Source of the DNA: Arthrinium phaeospermum
Taxonomy: Eukaryota > Ascomycota > Sordariomycetes > Amphisphaeriales > Apiosporaceae
Assembly (NCBI GenBank): GCA_006503535.1
Contig: QYRS01000010.1
Span: 1,798,001-1,862,000 of the forward strand
Length of the DNA stretch: 64,000 nucleotides
Direction of reading: 5' to 3'
The notes under the pieces were generated by a model. It saw nothing but the letters and a program-made list of their open reading frames with translations, searched no databases and was not told where the DNA came from. Numbering within the stretch: the first letter of the stretch is position 1; each line of letters opens with the position of its first letter. The position numbers were made by a program, and so were the translations under genes. Below are positions 24,251 to 35,704 of the stretch, piece by piece.

Positions 24251-25336
24251 ATGACAGCCACCAACCCCGAACTCACGCCCACAGGGCCCATAAGCACGCC
24301 CCTGACCAAGCTCCTCGGGATCCAGCACCCCATCGTCCTGGCGGGCATGGCCCGGACCTCGGGCGCCGCCCTCGCCGCCGCCGTCTCCAACGCGGGCGGC
24401 CTGGGCGTCATCGGCGGCTTCATGTACACGCCGGACCAGCTGCGCGAGATCGTGCGGGACATGAAGGCCCTCTTCGACCGGCCGGACCGGCCCTTCGGCA
24501 TCGACCTGGCGCTGCCCCAGGTCGGCGGCGGCGCCCGCAAGACCAACCACGACTACACGGCCGGCAAGCTGGACGAGCTCGTCGACATCACCATCGAGAG
24601 CGGCGCGCGCCTCTTCATCAGCGCCGTCGGCGTCCCGCCCCGGGCCGTCATCGACCGCCTGCACGCCGCCGGCATCTACGTCATGAACATGGTGGGCCAC
24701 CCGAAGCACGCCGTCAAGGCCCTCGAGCTGGGCGTCGACATGGTGTGCCCGCAGGGCGGCGAGGGCGGCGGCCACACGGGCGACATCGCCAACAGCGTGC
24801 TGATCCCGAGCGTCGTCGACGTCGCGCGCCGCTACCGGCCGGCCATGCTCGGGGGCCAGCAGCCGGCCCTGGTAGTCGCCGCGGGCGGCATGTACAACGG
24901 GCGCAGCCTGGCCAGCTCGCTGATGCAGGGCGCGGTGGGCGTGTGGGTCGGCACGCGCTTCGTGGCCAGCGCCGAGGCCGGCTGCAGCGAGGAGCACAAG
25001 AAGGCCGTCGTGGCCTGCAACTTCGACGAGACGGACCGCACGCTCGTGCTGTCGGGCCGCCCGCTACGGATGCGCGTCAACGAATACGTGGCCAAGTGGC
25101 ACGCGCAGCCCCAGAAGATCAAGGAGCTCTGCGACCAAGGCATCACGCCCATCGAGTGGGACTTCGACCAGGGCAACGACGTCGACCCGCCGCACCTGAT
25201 GGGGCAGGTCGCCGGCGCCATCACCAAGATCCAGCCGGCAGGGGAGATTGTGCGCGAGATGGTGGACGAGGCCCTGCAGATGCTCAAGACAGGGAGGGAT
25301 TACATCACGCCGACACCCAGTCAGCCCAAATTGTAA
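24251..25336 (+). CDS. Nitronate monooxygenase (2-nitropropane dioxygenase family)
   Basis: Intronless ORF of 361 aa in the usual size range of the family, starting at an ATG in good context (CAACC before it). FMN-dependent TIM-barrel enzymes of this family oxidise alkyl nitronates, including the toxin propionate 3-nitronate. Visible motifs: PIVLAGMARTSG (28-38 region), GGLGVIGGFMY (49-59), QGGEGGGHTGD (168-178) with the conserved His at 175, AAGGMYNGR (210-218) for flavin phosphate binding and GVWVGTRFVAS (230-240). The C-terminal part has a charged tail ending TPTPSQPKL. No signal peptide is seen, so cytosolic location is inferred. Codon use is extremely GC-rich at third positions, which produces long shadow frames on both strands. 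Confidence 0.92.
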   Translation: MTATNPELTPTGPISTPLTKLLGIQHPIVLAGMARTSGAALAAAVSNAGGLGVIGGFMYTPDQLREIVRDMKALFDRPDRPFGIDLALPQVGGGARKTNHDYTAGKLDELVDITIESGARLFISAVGVPPRAVIDRLHAAGIYVMNMVGHPKHAVKALELGVDMVCPQGGEGGGHTGDIANSVLIPSVVDVARRYRPAMLGGQQPALVVAAGGMYNGRSLASSLMQGAVGVWVGTRFVASAEAGCSEEHKKAVVACNFDETDRTLVLSGRPLRMRVNEYVAKWHAQPQKIKELCDQGITPIEWDFDQGNDVDPPHLMGQVAGAITKIQPAGEIVREMVDEALQMLKTGRDYITPTPSQPKL

Positions 25337-27265
25337 ACTTCAATGTGTGTAACTATGTAACCGTTGGTTTTCCTATTTTTAGCGACACGAAACTCGGGGT
25401 CTGTATTTAGCATCAATACGTACGAATGGTACCTACATACATACGTAGTAAAGTTTCCCAAGGGACCCGCAAGGGGGCATCCAGTCATCTCAAGTTGCAA
25501 GCCAACCTGGTCATCGTCATTCAAGCTAGGTAAAGCTACCGAAATAAGGAGGCATCTTCCTTTGTAAGCGGGATAGAGCTGGGTCGGCCGGGACGGCAAC
25601 TTGGTTTGCTTGGCAAACAGTGAACCCGAGTAATCGTGATCATGTGACACGAAAAGCGCCTTTGGTGACGGATTATGCCCCTTCTTGCAGGCAACTCGAT
25701 GCTAGATCACGTCATGTATTGACCAAGTGTACAAGGGTGTCATGGTATGCAAGTCTGACAGTTGTGCTTTGCAAACTGGCAGGTTGGCAATCCTTTCGTG
25801 ATGCAAATTACAGTGCAGATGCAGTGGAAGACGGCCTCCCTTTCCCAAGATCATGGGTAGTCTTAGTCAGAGGTAACGATTCAAAGATGTAGGTAAGCAA
25901 GGGAGGGCAAGCTTAGGTAGCTTAGCAAGGTAATGATGGAGCGGCCGGGACTCCTTCATACACCCGTCAATAAAAACGGGCAGCAGAGTATCAATCAAGG
26001 AGTCAGGCCGCCAAGGCCGGCGGATCGGTTGTTTCCCTCGCCGACTCGACTAGGTAGAAGAACTAGACGTACCGGTTACTTGAATCGCTAGGCGCGTCTT
26101 AGGGGGAAAAGCAAGCCGACCCGGCAACGTGATACTGCTAGTCTTCTCGCCCCTTGATTCATTGCTTTTTGGGAGGGGGGCAATACGGGACCGAAAGGGC
26201 TGCCCGCCCACCTGCTGAGACATGACAAGCTGTGGAGTTGGGAGGAGGAGGAGGATAGGAGGATTCTGGAAAAGGCTGGAGAGGGAGCTCGGTAGTTGAC
26301 AGGCTGGGGTATGTTGGATGGATCCCACGGCACTAACTTAAGGCCAAGCAAGCCTCTCCGCCGCCGCCGCCCCCCGTTGAACGAACCGCCTGGCAGCTGA
26401 GCAAACAAAAGTCGATTACCCCTGCAGCAGGCGGTAGTGGGTGGTAGCAAGCAAGCAGCAAGCACATAACATAAGCAAGCATTATCACACATGGGCTGCG
26501 CGGCCCTCCCGAAGATCATTTCTGTCCTGGCCACTCAGCGGCGACCTGTATACAGGACGGCTTGGGGTTTGGCATACTGATTGGTCAGCCCGTCACCGAA
26601 CGAAAAGCTCTGTGGCATGTTTCAGAAATGTTCTTGTAAGCTGTAACAAACCAAACATGCAGCTCTTCGCATGTGTGTGTGTTTGTAGTATCAATCTGCG
26701 CAGTAGATTCATGGGAGGCAGTCGGGGCGAAAGCCGCTTGGCCTTTCCCCTCATCCCCCCTCGATCCTGTCCATAACTCTTTGCTTATTTTCACTTTTGC
26801 TTTGTGCCGTGCCCCCAAAAGAAACTTGTGTGTGCATGAATTTCAAAGGGGACTGAGAGATCAGATCAACGTCGGGAGCTGATGCCCAAGCTGTTCGGGT
26901 CCGTTGGCGGGGCACATTCACTGCGTTACCCGGGGGAATTGACCAACCCTTCTTGCCTTGCCAAGCAGCAGTGTAAGGGGACACGGAATAGCATCGCTGC
27001 CCCGCAACAGCCAGACATGTGGTCACCTCGGATTGCAGTGTTTCATCAAATTGTTTGAATTTGTTCTGTTGTTGATTCCCCCAGGTGATATTACAAAAGT
27101 AAATGGTATCATTTGCCGCTCATTCCAGTCGTTACAACGCCCAAAAGCACATCAAGAACCCTCCAGCTAGCATACAAGCTCCAGCCCCCCTGTAAGTAGG
27201 TAGTATACAATACGACCGCCAACCAGTACCAGTTGAATAGTCCACGATCCTTCCCGGCTCTTAGT
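25337..27265. other. Intergenic, convergent 3' regions
   Basis: It lies between the 3' ends of the monooxygenase (+) and the 2EXR gene (-). Only short non-protein-like frames occur. Scattered TACATAC/GTAGGTA-type motifs and GA/CT-rich tracts (about 26,220-26,290) are present. Nothing functional could be supported. Confidence 0.6.
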
Positions 27266-28219
27266 CTAAGCCCACTTGTCTCCGCGGCTCTTCTTGAAGA
27301 CGGCAGTAGATACCAATGGCTCCTTTTCCCACTGCGTCGGGAGGACCATGGCGAGTGTGTCGAGCTCTTCGCGGGCTGCCTGCATGCGCATCTTGAGCGG
27401 CTCCTGCTTTTCCGAGCTCTCCTCTTCTTCCGGGTAGGCCATTGGGTCCTCGTCGGCGTCTTCGATGCGCTTGATGAGCTCCTCGAGCTCATCCTCGGGT
27501 ACATCCTCCACGAGCTGGGGCGTGGGGCCCAGAAGGAGCTTGTGTGTGTCGTAGACGAAGATCATCTTCTGTAGCGAGTTCAGGTCGACCTTGCCCCATC
27601 GTAGCACCCTCCAGGCACCTTCGGGGACAACGGCCAGGCGCTGGGCCCTGGTCAGGTCCCGAGTAGAGGCCCACAGCGAGGAACACTCGGGCTTGAGTTC
27701 GGCTTGGCCGAAGAATAGGGTGTCACGAGAAAAGTCGATGTAAATTCTCGGCGCGTAATCGCCAACACCGAGTGACAGCGTGTAATGCTTCAGGGCCTCG
27801 TGCCGCGCCTCGGAGTTGACATGCAGAAGGGCGGGAATCTGGGTGTTGGAGTGCCATGTCTCGCCGGCGTCGTGGCGTGTGAGGACACCGTCCAGAGAGG
27901 TTGGCGCATTGCTGCGCCGTGAGAAAGGCGACTGGACAACCACGGTTCGTGCAGCCGGCATGGCCTCTTGCCATATCTTGATGCGCAGCTCGGGTGGGAG
28001 CTGGCCGAACATGTGGAATGTTTGAGGGCCCTTGGTCGGGGTGAAGAGGGATGTAAGTGTTTCCATGTTGGACTGTAGGGAGTCGACAAGGTCAAGATAC
28101 TGAGAGCGTTGTCGTTGGTAGAATCTGGCAAGGAGGCCAAGGGAGTTTATAACTGGAGCGAGGGCCAGTGGCGCCTCCTGCGCATCGATGGTAGTGGTGT
28201 GAGACCTTGTGGATGGCAT
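27266..28219 (-). CDS. 2EXR-domain protein
   Basis: Single-exon ORF of 317 aa from the ATG of MPSTRSHTT; an upstream in-frame TTG at 28,300 is ignored. The 2EXR signature is clear: FHMFGQLPPELRIKIW at residues 68-83, LLHVNSEARHEAL at about 131-143 and YIDFSRDTLFF at 160-170. This domain is common in large, mostly uncharacterised families of filamentous ascomycetes. The C-terminal third is acidic and Glu-rich (VPEDELEELIKRIEDADED). No catalytic residues, signal peptide or membrane segment are visible. Function is unknown. Confidence 0.85.
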   Translation of the reverse strand: MPSTRSHTTTIDAQEAPLALAPVINSLGLLARFYQRQRSQYLDLVDSLQSNMETLTSLFTPTKGPQTFHMFGQLPPELRIKIWQEAMPAARTVVVQSPFSRRSNAPTSLDGVLTRHDAGETWHSNTQIPALLHVNSEARHEALKHYTLSLGVGDYAPRIYIDFSRDTLFFGQAELKPECSSLWASTRDLTRAQRLAVVPEGAWRVLRWGKVDLNSLQKMIFVYDTHKLLLGPTPQLVEDVPEDELEELIKRIEDADEDPMAYPEEEESSEKQEPLKMRMQAAREELDTLAMVLPTQWEKEPLVSTAVFKKSRGDKWA

Positions 28220-28455
28220 TGTGGTATAGAGAGGCTTTGAGTGTAAGAGTGGGGGATGGTACTCTGATGGGCCAGGACCCCACGGTCGAATAATAAGCAA
28301 GTATAAGATCCTCTGTGCAGGGATCCGGTCTGGGTGGGCGTTCAGGGTAACAAGGGGCTATGCTCACGTAAAAGCGGTGATCTAGACCCCAGGGCAGGAT
28401 GGTGTTCAGCTGTGTGCTGGAGGAAGGATGGGATGCGCCTCGAGGATCTGAAAGA

Positions 28456-28465
28456 ATTATATATG
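28456..28465 (-). promoter_or_regulatory. TATA-like box upstream of the 2EXR gene
   Basis: On the minus strand the sequence reads ATATATAAT, about 240 bp before the ATG at 28,219. Position and sequence fit a core promoter element; there is no other evidence. Confidence 0.3.
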
Positions 28466-30681
28466 GCCATGGGCATTGAGCAATGAGGGGTCTCATCCCT
28501 GTCCGGGAGCATGTACAATGTTGCTCGACGCTCGCAGCAACAGACAGCTGACTGCTGGTCACCAGCTACTTTTAGACTGCCTTTTTTTCGCCATGAGAAA
28601 GGCAAGGCCAGACCCTGCTAGCTGCGAGGCCAGGACATCCTTGGTGCAAGCCATGTCAGCCGGCTAACTTTGACCCATCTCTAGCCAGAACTGGAACGTG
28701 GTTAGATAAACGGGGAGACGCCACAGGAGACTAAGGTTGATTGCTGCTCTGTACGTACACAACATGTTGTGCGTATCGAAGGGGCCAGGCGGCCAGGCGG
28801 CGGCTGGGGGCCGACTCACCGTGGCCTCTCGAGTCGACAGATCTACTTGCGATGGCAGAGGCAGGGGTAGCCCTGCCAAGGCATGTCGGTGTAAAGCCCC
28901 CGCGGCCTGGTACTACCACTACCACCACCCAAGCGAAGTTGAACAAATGAATTGGCCGAATTCGTCTCGAATTACATTGGATCTCTCTTGGTGACTTCAC
29001 AAGATGACCGTGGAGCTATGGACAAGTGTCAAATCCGCGAGAGAGCGAGGGTGCAGGAGGGCGCCAACAATGACAAGCTGAGGTCGCATTTGCCGGCTCC
29101 GTACTTGGGCTGTCAGAGTTGCCCTTCAATGTTGAGATGTCCAGTTTTGTGGGACTGGGCTGTCGACGACGAACGGCACTCCCTACCGATTGGGGCCGAT
29201 GTGACGCTAATCCGGCTTTTGCAGGTGTGCTGTGTTTGTATAGCCACAGCGACAAAATGCATATACTACGTATGCATCTTGATCTTTTGTGATTTGTTCA
29301 GTTCAGTCAAGCGGTTTTTTACGCGCGTTCGAATGTGCATCTCTTGCGCCACAAAGTGCCTGCAATGCATGCGTGGTTTGTAAGTAGGCAGTCACGAGTC
29401 CTGTGTGGAGGTTGAAAGTGCGTGCGTGCGCTGAAGCAGGATGTCGGTATCCATACAGGCTTAACACATACCTATCCTTCGTTCCACACAATCTCAGGCC
29501 CGAGATGTGACTGACGTGTAGAGTCGGGTTGGTTCCATGACAGCTTGATGGGCACTTTCGAGTCAGTTCCTCGTCCGTATTGATTGCAGATCAAACATAA
29601 ACAGGAACATATGGGGGAAGTCTATCAACGGCCAATGTCGGTCCACGGCGACGCCTTCCCCCGACCCCCTTAGGTAATACAGGGTTCGCATTGGTCTGCC
29701 TGCAGGCATGCTATTTGAGAGGCGGGAGCAACAGAATCGGTAAACCATATTCCCCTAGGTGCATGATAACTCTAGTATGGCATCAGATGAGAAATAGTGT
29801 GTCGTGTCTTTGGGTACGTACGCAGAAGATGGCATGTTCTTGTTTGTTTGTTGACTTGGCTCGGTATGTGTGTGTGGCAGTGCCCATGTCAAGTGAGAGG
29901 TATGGGGTTCTACTGAGTGGCTATACACATTCCAACTTGCATCCCGCATCATCACCATCGTCATCAGCATCATTCTCATCCAATCTGGATGGGCACGTCG
30001 ACAGCTCTCCTCATGTGCCACTTGGTGCTGAACACAATACAACAATAATGTGCAAGCACGTCCGGGGGCGAGCAGATTGAATAGAGTTCATCTCTCGCAT
30101 GCTTGACAGCTTTGTGTCATGGCGTTCTATTTTGAGAAGAGAGGGAGACACTCAAAAATGCTGTCTGTCGGTCGGGGGTTGAGCTCCCTCTGGCGCCGAC
30201 CCGCCGATGACTGATTGACTTCGTTGCATTCGCGCCCGCCAAGGCGAGCCGTCCGCGTCATAATTCGAAGCATGATCACCAGATCAGCAAGAGAGTTGCT
30301 AGCTGCCCTTTTTCGCCCTCCCTTACATACGTATTACTTACCTGCCGTATGGGCATTGATGCAATTGGGGAATCCTTGACGTAGACCACGACGCGTCGGG
30401 CGGGCCAGCGCGGCTCTTCGGCGCTGACCACGACCAACCGGGCATCTCGCAAGTCGGCACCCAGGTGGGCACTGCCTGCAGTCCCCGCCCAATCTGCCCT
30501 TCCATCCGCGCCCACCACCCCTCATGCAGACAACGACCAACGGCCAATAGGGCAAGTGCAGCTCTCATCGAAACATCTGACCAGACTGAGACGAGATCTA
30601 CCAAGTTTTCGTTACTGGGTTACCTGCAGGAAGTAATATAATCGACGGGTAACGACTGGGACTGGAACGCCGAACATATGC

Positions 30682-30699
30682 GACGACGACGTCGTCGTC
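30682..30699. repeat. Perfect 18-bp palindrome
   Basis: The sequence gacgacgacgtcgtcgtc is a perfect inverted repeat formed by (GAC)3 next to (GTC)3. It may be chance within a trinucleotide run, or a site for a dimeric DNA-binding protein. No neighbouring gene is evident. Confidence 0.6.
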
Positions 30700-32093
30700 A
30701 TGTTCTGGCGAGTCTGGTCCTACGTACGTACGTGGGCCATCAGATTGCCGCGTTCTTTGCATTTCTACTGGCCGTCATGTCGCTGCGTGGAGATTCGGGC
30801 CCGAGGCGGCTATGTGCATGGCGCATTCCTCCGTGTCCAACTGACCTTTCCAACTGACCGAGCTTGGATTGGCTTACAGCCACCAATGTGCATGTATTCG
30901 TCGAGACGTCGCACTATGCTGCGTGAATGAGTGTTGGTTGGCCAACATCAACCCAAGCCATTGAACATGATTGCTTTGAGACATGTTCTGAGTGGGTGGC
31001 ACCCGATCATGGCCGACTCTTGCCTTGGATAGGGTCTAATACCTACATAAAGACGAGATCTCGGCAATCAGGCGCAGGAAGAGGATCCCCGTTCTAGAGC
31101 ACGTAGCGCCTAAAATGACTCCATGTCGAATCTGGGGAATAGGTTCAGCTCAGCCCATGAATCAGACCCTGAAATCCAAATGAGATTCCTACGCCCGCAC
31201 CAAGTGGCTCCCATGATCCATGGATGCTGTATGCTTAACCTCAACCTCGTACATGTACTGTAGTATGTAATCTGCTGCATGCAATGTCCTGGGTAGGTGG
31301 TACTGTCGGTAGGTAGGAAGTCACTCTGACCTGCCTCCATACTACCCCTCATTTCCCCAAGCGTTACATCCCGCTTTTAATGCTTTGATGGGGTCGGCTC
31401 AAGCCGCATCCAATGGCAAATGACGCTTGACCCCTCTCTCCCTGCAAGACGGTTGAACTGCCAGCGTCGGATCTGCACCAGGATTTCCTTTCAGCCCCAT
31501 TATGTATCCGATTCCCGTGCCCATTTACTGGCTGGGGTCCTTGGCAGACAACCTCGAAAAGCTTACATGTATGTATGTACACCCAGCTGGCCAGGTATGC
31601 ATGGTTGGCGAATGCACGTTTGACTTGACCTGCACGAGTCTCACTTTCGATCAATTACAAGTGACAGAGCGGATCCGGGGCGCACCACTTCCAACAAGAA
31701 GAAGAAGAAACCTTGGGATCCTGATGGAAATGCTCCATCATCGAGCATGTCGTGAGATTCAGGTAAATTCGATTCCTCTGCACACGCCGGTCATAGGGGG
31801 CTGTCTACTGTAATGCAATGCCAACGTGCATGCCTACTTACATGCCCGACCGGGTAGAGTTACAACTGCTCTGCTGCTCACCTGAGTCAAGACACTCGTC
31901 GTCGGCCACCATTCTCGGGACCGTGATTAGTGAACGAATATGCGAGAGGGAACTTCTCTCTTGTTTTCCCTTTCCTTCTTCGGGCCCGGCCTGGTTTCTG
32001 GTTCTAGAACCAATGGCAACAGATGAAGAGACCTAATCAGCAGCGCACAAAAGAAGCAACCAGCCTCCATTTTCCACCTCTTTCTATACGCCA

Positions 32094-32690
32094 ATGGAAG
32101 GGAAACGCAAGCACGGCAAAAGTAAGGGGGTGCGGTACTATGTCTCATTCATCAAGTTTTTGCCTAAAGACTGGCCCAAGAGCCATTCGTTACCTTTCTC
32201 GCCAATGAAAGTTGTTTTGCTTGCTCTGCTGAGGATACTTGAGCTCGGGCTTGATTTCCCACAGCCCTATTGGACGTGGCACAGAGCTGGCCTCATGTTC
32301 TGGCTGTCGATTGAAGAAATTACCATGTACGTCCACCCAATAGCATCTGCCTGCATCTGCCTCCATTGCCTCAGGGAGGCAAGGCACGCATGCCGCACCA
32401 TCTCCGCCTCAGCACAAGGCCTTCCGACGTCAAACCATCGTCTTCTCCCTCTTTCTTCAAAGGAAGAGGCATCTAGACCGCGAAAGAGATTCTCCCTGCC
32501 GCAAAGCTCAGCTGCGTGTGACCAGTGGCGTCGCCCTCCCTCTTCAGCTCGCATGGTCCTGTGGCGTCCAAATATTCTGCAATTGCCACGTTTTAGCGAA
32601 ACTCTGCAGGGCCCAACGGTCTGGACTCGCTACCAACAAGGTTCTGGTCCGGCTACAGGCGGCCCCAGGGTGCCACTCGGTAAGGCGTGA
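32094..32690 (+). CDS. Orphan ORF, 198 aa, hypothetical
   Basis: A true ATG opens a 198-codon frame with moderately GC-rich third positions in its first ~110 codons, and it is the longest ATG frame in this gene-poor stretch. The N terminus is Lys-rich (MEGKRKHGKSKG). A hydrophobic segment MKVVLLALLRILELGLDF begins near residue 39. The C-terminal half is Ser/Arg/Pro-rich and less protein-like. No family is recognised and no splice sites extend it convincingly. It could be a chance frame. Confidence 0.25.
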   Translation: MEGKRKHGKSKGVRYYVSFIKFLPKDWPKSHSLPFSPMKVVLLALLRILELGLDFPQPYWTWHRAGLMFWLSIEEITMYVHPIASACICLHCLREARHACRTISASAQGLPTSNHRLLPLSSKEEASRPRKRFSLPQSSAACDQWRRPPSSARMVLWRPNILQLPRFSETLQGPTVWTRYQQGSGPATGGPRVPLGKA

Positions 32691-33705
32691 TCGCCTGCCG
32701 GTTGCCCGCATACAGGGCGGACCGCCAGGGAGCTAGCGGAGGTAAGCGAAAGCATGTGGCTTGGAGCTGGAGAAGCAGTCTAGACCTTCACATGGTTTTT
32801 ATTTTTGCAGATTCCTCCACTGAAGGCCTGGGGCTGGCGACTATACCCTCAGCCCTCCTTTGCTTTATTGCTGCTAGTAACGCCTCGCCCGCCCATGCTC
32901 AAGAATCTGCACATTTCACCCACGGAGGCCATCATCACACGCTTTGACGCCTCGGGAGTAGTCAATATCCGCATTGGTCTCTGTTGCCCATTTGCCCGCC
33001 TCCCCCCTTTTCGTCCCTTGTCTAGGAGTCGACACAAAGTTGAAGTGTCCAGCTTGACAGCGCAGATCCCAGGCGGGTAAGCTAAGACAGATCTCCGATA
33101 TTGGCTTCGACCGTGCGGAGCATTCGCGGTTTCCTCACTCCAGCAAGCTCGGAACTAAAAAGCAGATGCGGCTTATGCTTCGGAGTCTGGCCTCCAGGGG
33201 AACGGGGGCCATGGTGAACCTCCGATAGAATGCGAAGCGGCTCACGCGCACGACTACTACCGGGATCACAAGAACAGAGCTGGTGCTGTTATCTCAAAGC
33301 CAGGTCTAGACTTGCTCTATTGGTCGGCGAGGCGCCTGGCTCTGCATACGGGCTTGACTATTGCCACCTCGTTTGTTTCTTACTGGAGGGTCAAGTATAC
33401 CCTGTGCACCATTGGAGCCAATATTCCTCTATCTGGCGAGTACGAAAGCTTACACATCGTTGTTTACTTGGCAATCCCATGGTCAAATTTAGTCCATATA
33501 CGGCCGGTTGCTATTCGCAACTATGGTCGTTGTGCTATTGAGAAGAACAAGAAGATGCGAAGAAGAAAGCTAAATTCTGTCCTTCCTGCTGGCGAACAGC
33601 ACGTCCTCATGGGGAAACGCTTGCACTGGCTCAACGAACTTCAGCGCCACAAACAGAATCCCATACCAGTCCTCATGCGCATTTGTATCAGCCATAATCA
33701 TATCT

Positions 33706-34444
33706 TCATGTTTTGCAGCTCAACTGGCTGGTTTCGAAATACTCCCATTGGCAATGCCATCCAAGGGACGGAGAGGATCTGAAGAAGATGGTTAACCCCT
33801 CATCTCTACTACAACTTGACGAAGCCCACGATGTCTGTGCGAGCCAAAACAAAGCCCCTGTAGTACATACTTGAGATGCGCCGGACTCTTCGGAGAAACA
33901 GCACACAGGCCGTCGCGGGGGTTGCGGTGTTCCAGGGCCTCCCTCCGCTTGCACTCCCCGATCAAGATAGGATAAACATCCCAGACGAGATGGAAACGCT
34001 CGTCCCTTGCCCCCCATTCTAGGTTTCTTAAACCCCACGAAAAACAACCTCGAAATAGTTGTGCTTACGAGAGATTCACTGTCCGGTATCTGCCCATGGC
34101 TTCCTGTCTGAAGACTGAAGCTTGTTGCCACCCATCCTATCTTCTCCAGGGGGCGGATACAGTCTGCGTTCTCGAAGTCCGGGGGTAACGGGACTCGCTT
34201 CATGTACGACGCTACAGGGTAATGTTTGGAACCCCCTTAACAGATACGTTTCTGAAGGTAACAGAGTTGAACTTACCCTCGAGGGGTAGTAAGGGCCGTC
34301 TGGTCTGTCCACCAAGGTGGGTAACAGAAGTTGCTTGAAGGCCAGTGGAAATGGACCATTCTTGTAACCAGTCTCGAACCTTGAGCGCAGTTTCAAGATG
34401 TAACCCATTTGATAATCTGTCGGCCAGGAGGATGCTATTCCCAT
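33706..34444 (-). CDS. Small four-exon gene of unknown function
   Basis: Model of 168 aa from four exons: 34444-34277, 34197-34080, 34018-33871 and 33778-33706. Donors are GTAAGT, GTGAAT and GTATGT; acceptors are GAAG (or TAG at 34,212 if the first exon uses another frame), CCTAG and CTTCAG after a pyrimidine tract. The three introns (79, 61 and 92 nt) keep a single frame across four pieces in changing genomic frames. Exons 2 and 3 have strongly GC-biased third positions, which the other frames lack. Visible peptide features are GPYYPSR, RVPLPPDFENADCIRPLEKI, WGARDERFHLVWDVYP and GWHCQWEYFE. No domain, signal peptide or membrane segment is recognised. The first exon and the true start are the least certain parts, and upstream exons may be missing. 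Confidence 0.4.
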
Positions 34445-34962
34445 ACTGGGCCGTAAGTCGAGTCAAATCAAGCAATGCTGATCGATGTCAACTTGTTGCT
34501 GGTGCAATACACTACCAAATGAAACACGCACTCGGTGAGTCTCGAGACTCTCACGACAGCAAACAGAGTATTGACGTCAAGCGTGTTGGGCTGTTTAGAA
34601 AGGCTGACCTGGCCTTCTCATCGTATCACTTGGGGTCAAGGAAGGTAGGTGGACCTCAGGTCAATAGAAGCAAGCTTTGGTGAAAAGAAAGCAGCGCTTC
34701 CATGTTGGTACTCTACTGGCTTTATCGCGGATGTGAACAGAGCCATCCTCCGCGTTTCGAGCGTTCCAGCAGCACATTCTAGGTTGTGTATCAGGCAGGG
34801 GCTTGTACGGGAACGTATCCGAATATTTCCCTCCTTATTCCCATCAAATGCTAGAGGGTGGACGCAATACACACTTCGTCATGGCGAGTTGGGATCCATA
34901 CTCGACAAGTCACCATGATGCCTTTTCTCTGCGCTTCAATGGTAGCTTCCACACTGGCAATA

Positions 34963-34964
<2 letters not shown>

Positions 34965-34993
<29 letters not shown>
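34965..34993 (+). repeat. 29-nt poly-G homopolymer
   Basis: An uninterrupted run of 29 G residues lies between tagа-type flank and ttaactg. Such long G runs are rare and able to form quadruplex structures. Length may be inexact because sequencing through it is error-prone. Confidence 0.85.
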
Positions 34994-34997
<4 letters not shown>

Positions 34998-35116
34998 CTG
35001 TTTAAGAAATACATTCATAACCATCATACAGTGCCAAGTAATATGAAAAGACTTCTGTTCTTCGTTGGACTCCCAGAGGCTTGGGGAAATTGGTGTTGGG
35101 GGTCGCTGGCGACGTA

Positions 35117-35143
35117 GGCGGAGGCGGAGGCGGAGGCGGAGGC
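35117..35143 (+). repeat. GGCGGA hexanucleotide microsatellite
   Basis: Four to five tandem copies of ggcgga. It lies about 120 bp right of the poly-G tract, making this a locally G-rich strand. Confidence 0.8.
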
Positions 35144-35704
35144 CGAGACAAAGGGCAGGAACAGACAGCGCCCCTACATAAGGCTGAACACAGAGAAAGG
35201 TCAAAAGAGTGTCATGAATTTCGGATTCGAGAGTGTTGCTAATGCAACATTGGCGCAATTAAGCTATGCAGTATCATAGATCATGTTGCGACACCGATCG
35301 GTCACTCGCGAACCATCCATTGCACAGGGCTTTGAGATGCATGCTCTCCATGTCTTCATTTGCTGACTTCTTCATATATATCCTCCGGACTGCCCATGTG
35401 ATATTCAACATTTGGACATCCTCATATGGTAGACAACCATGCATGAACCTGCCCTACAGTGGACTGGGGCTAGATTCGATCATGATGTTCTGGAATCCCG
35501 CCGTGTCAAGATTAGCTTTCTCTCTCTCCCCCTCTCTCTCTGCAACTGCCTAGCCATTAATTAGCCTGAAATATGGCTCAGTACCGAATATGACTCAGTA
35601 TCGGTGTCAGTACATCTCGTGGAGACGGAGACAATAGGGGGGTAAATTTTGAGCCTCGCAGCATGGCGAAGAAAGCCAGGCAGGCAGGGCAATTAGTACA
35701 AGCT

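Larger units (their letters stand above)
28220..33705. other. Gene-sparse stretch of normal base composition
   Basis: About 5.5 kb with no confident gene. Points of note are a minus-strand open segment at about 30,276-30,518, GC-rich at third positions and ending in a consensus CAG|GTAAGT donor near 30,341, and a plus-strand ATG frame at 32,094 listed separately. The remainder is unstructured, with TACGTACGTACGT at about 30,720 and many short TAGGTAGG motifs. Confidence 0.5.

Noticed and set aside
24182..24997. 271-codon minus-strand frame opposite the monooxygenase
   Set aside because: His/Ala/Asp-rich antisense shadow without any recognisable domain.
24103..25410. 435-codon second plus-strand frame across the monooxygenase gene
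   Set aside because: Arg/Gly/Pro-rich shadow of the strongly GC3-biased monooxygenase frame, which carries all family motifs.
34360..34385. GGTTCGAGACTGG on the minus strand, resembling a tRNA B box
   Set aside because: The flanking bases do not form a T-arm stem, and no A box or acceptor stem is found at the right distance.
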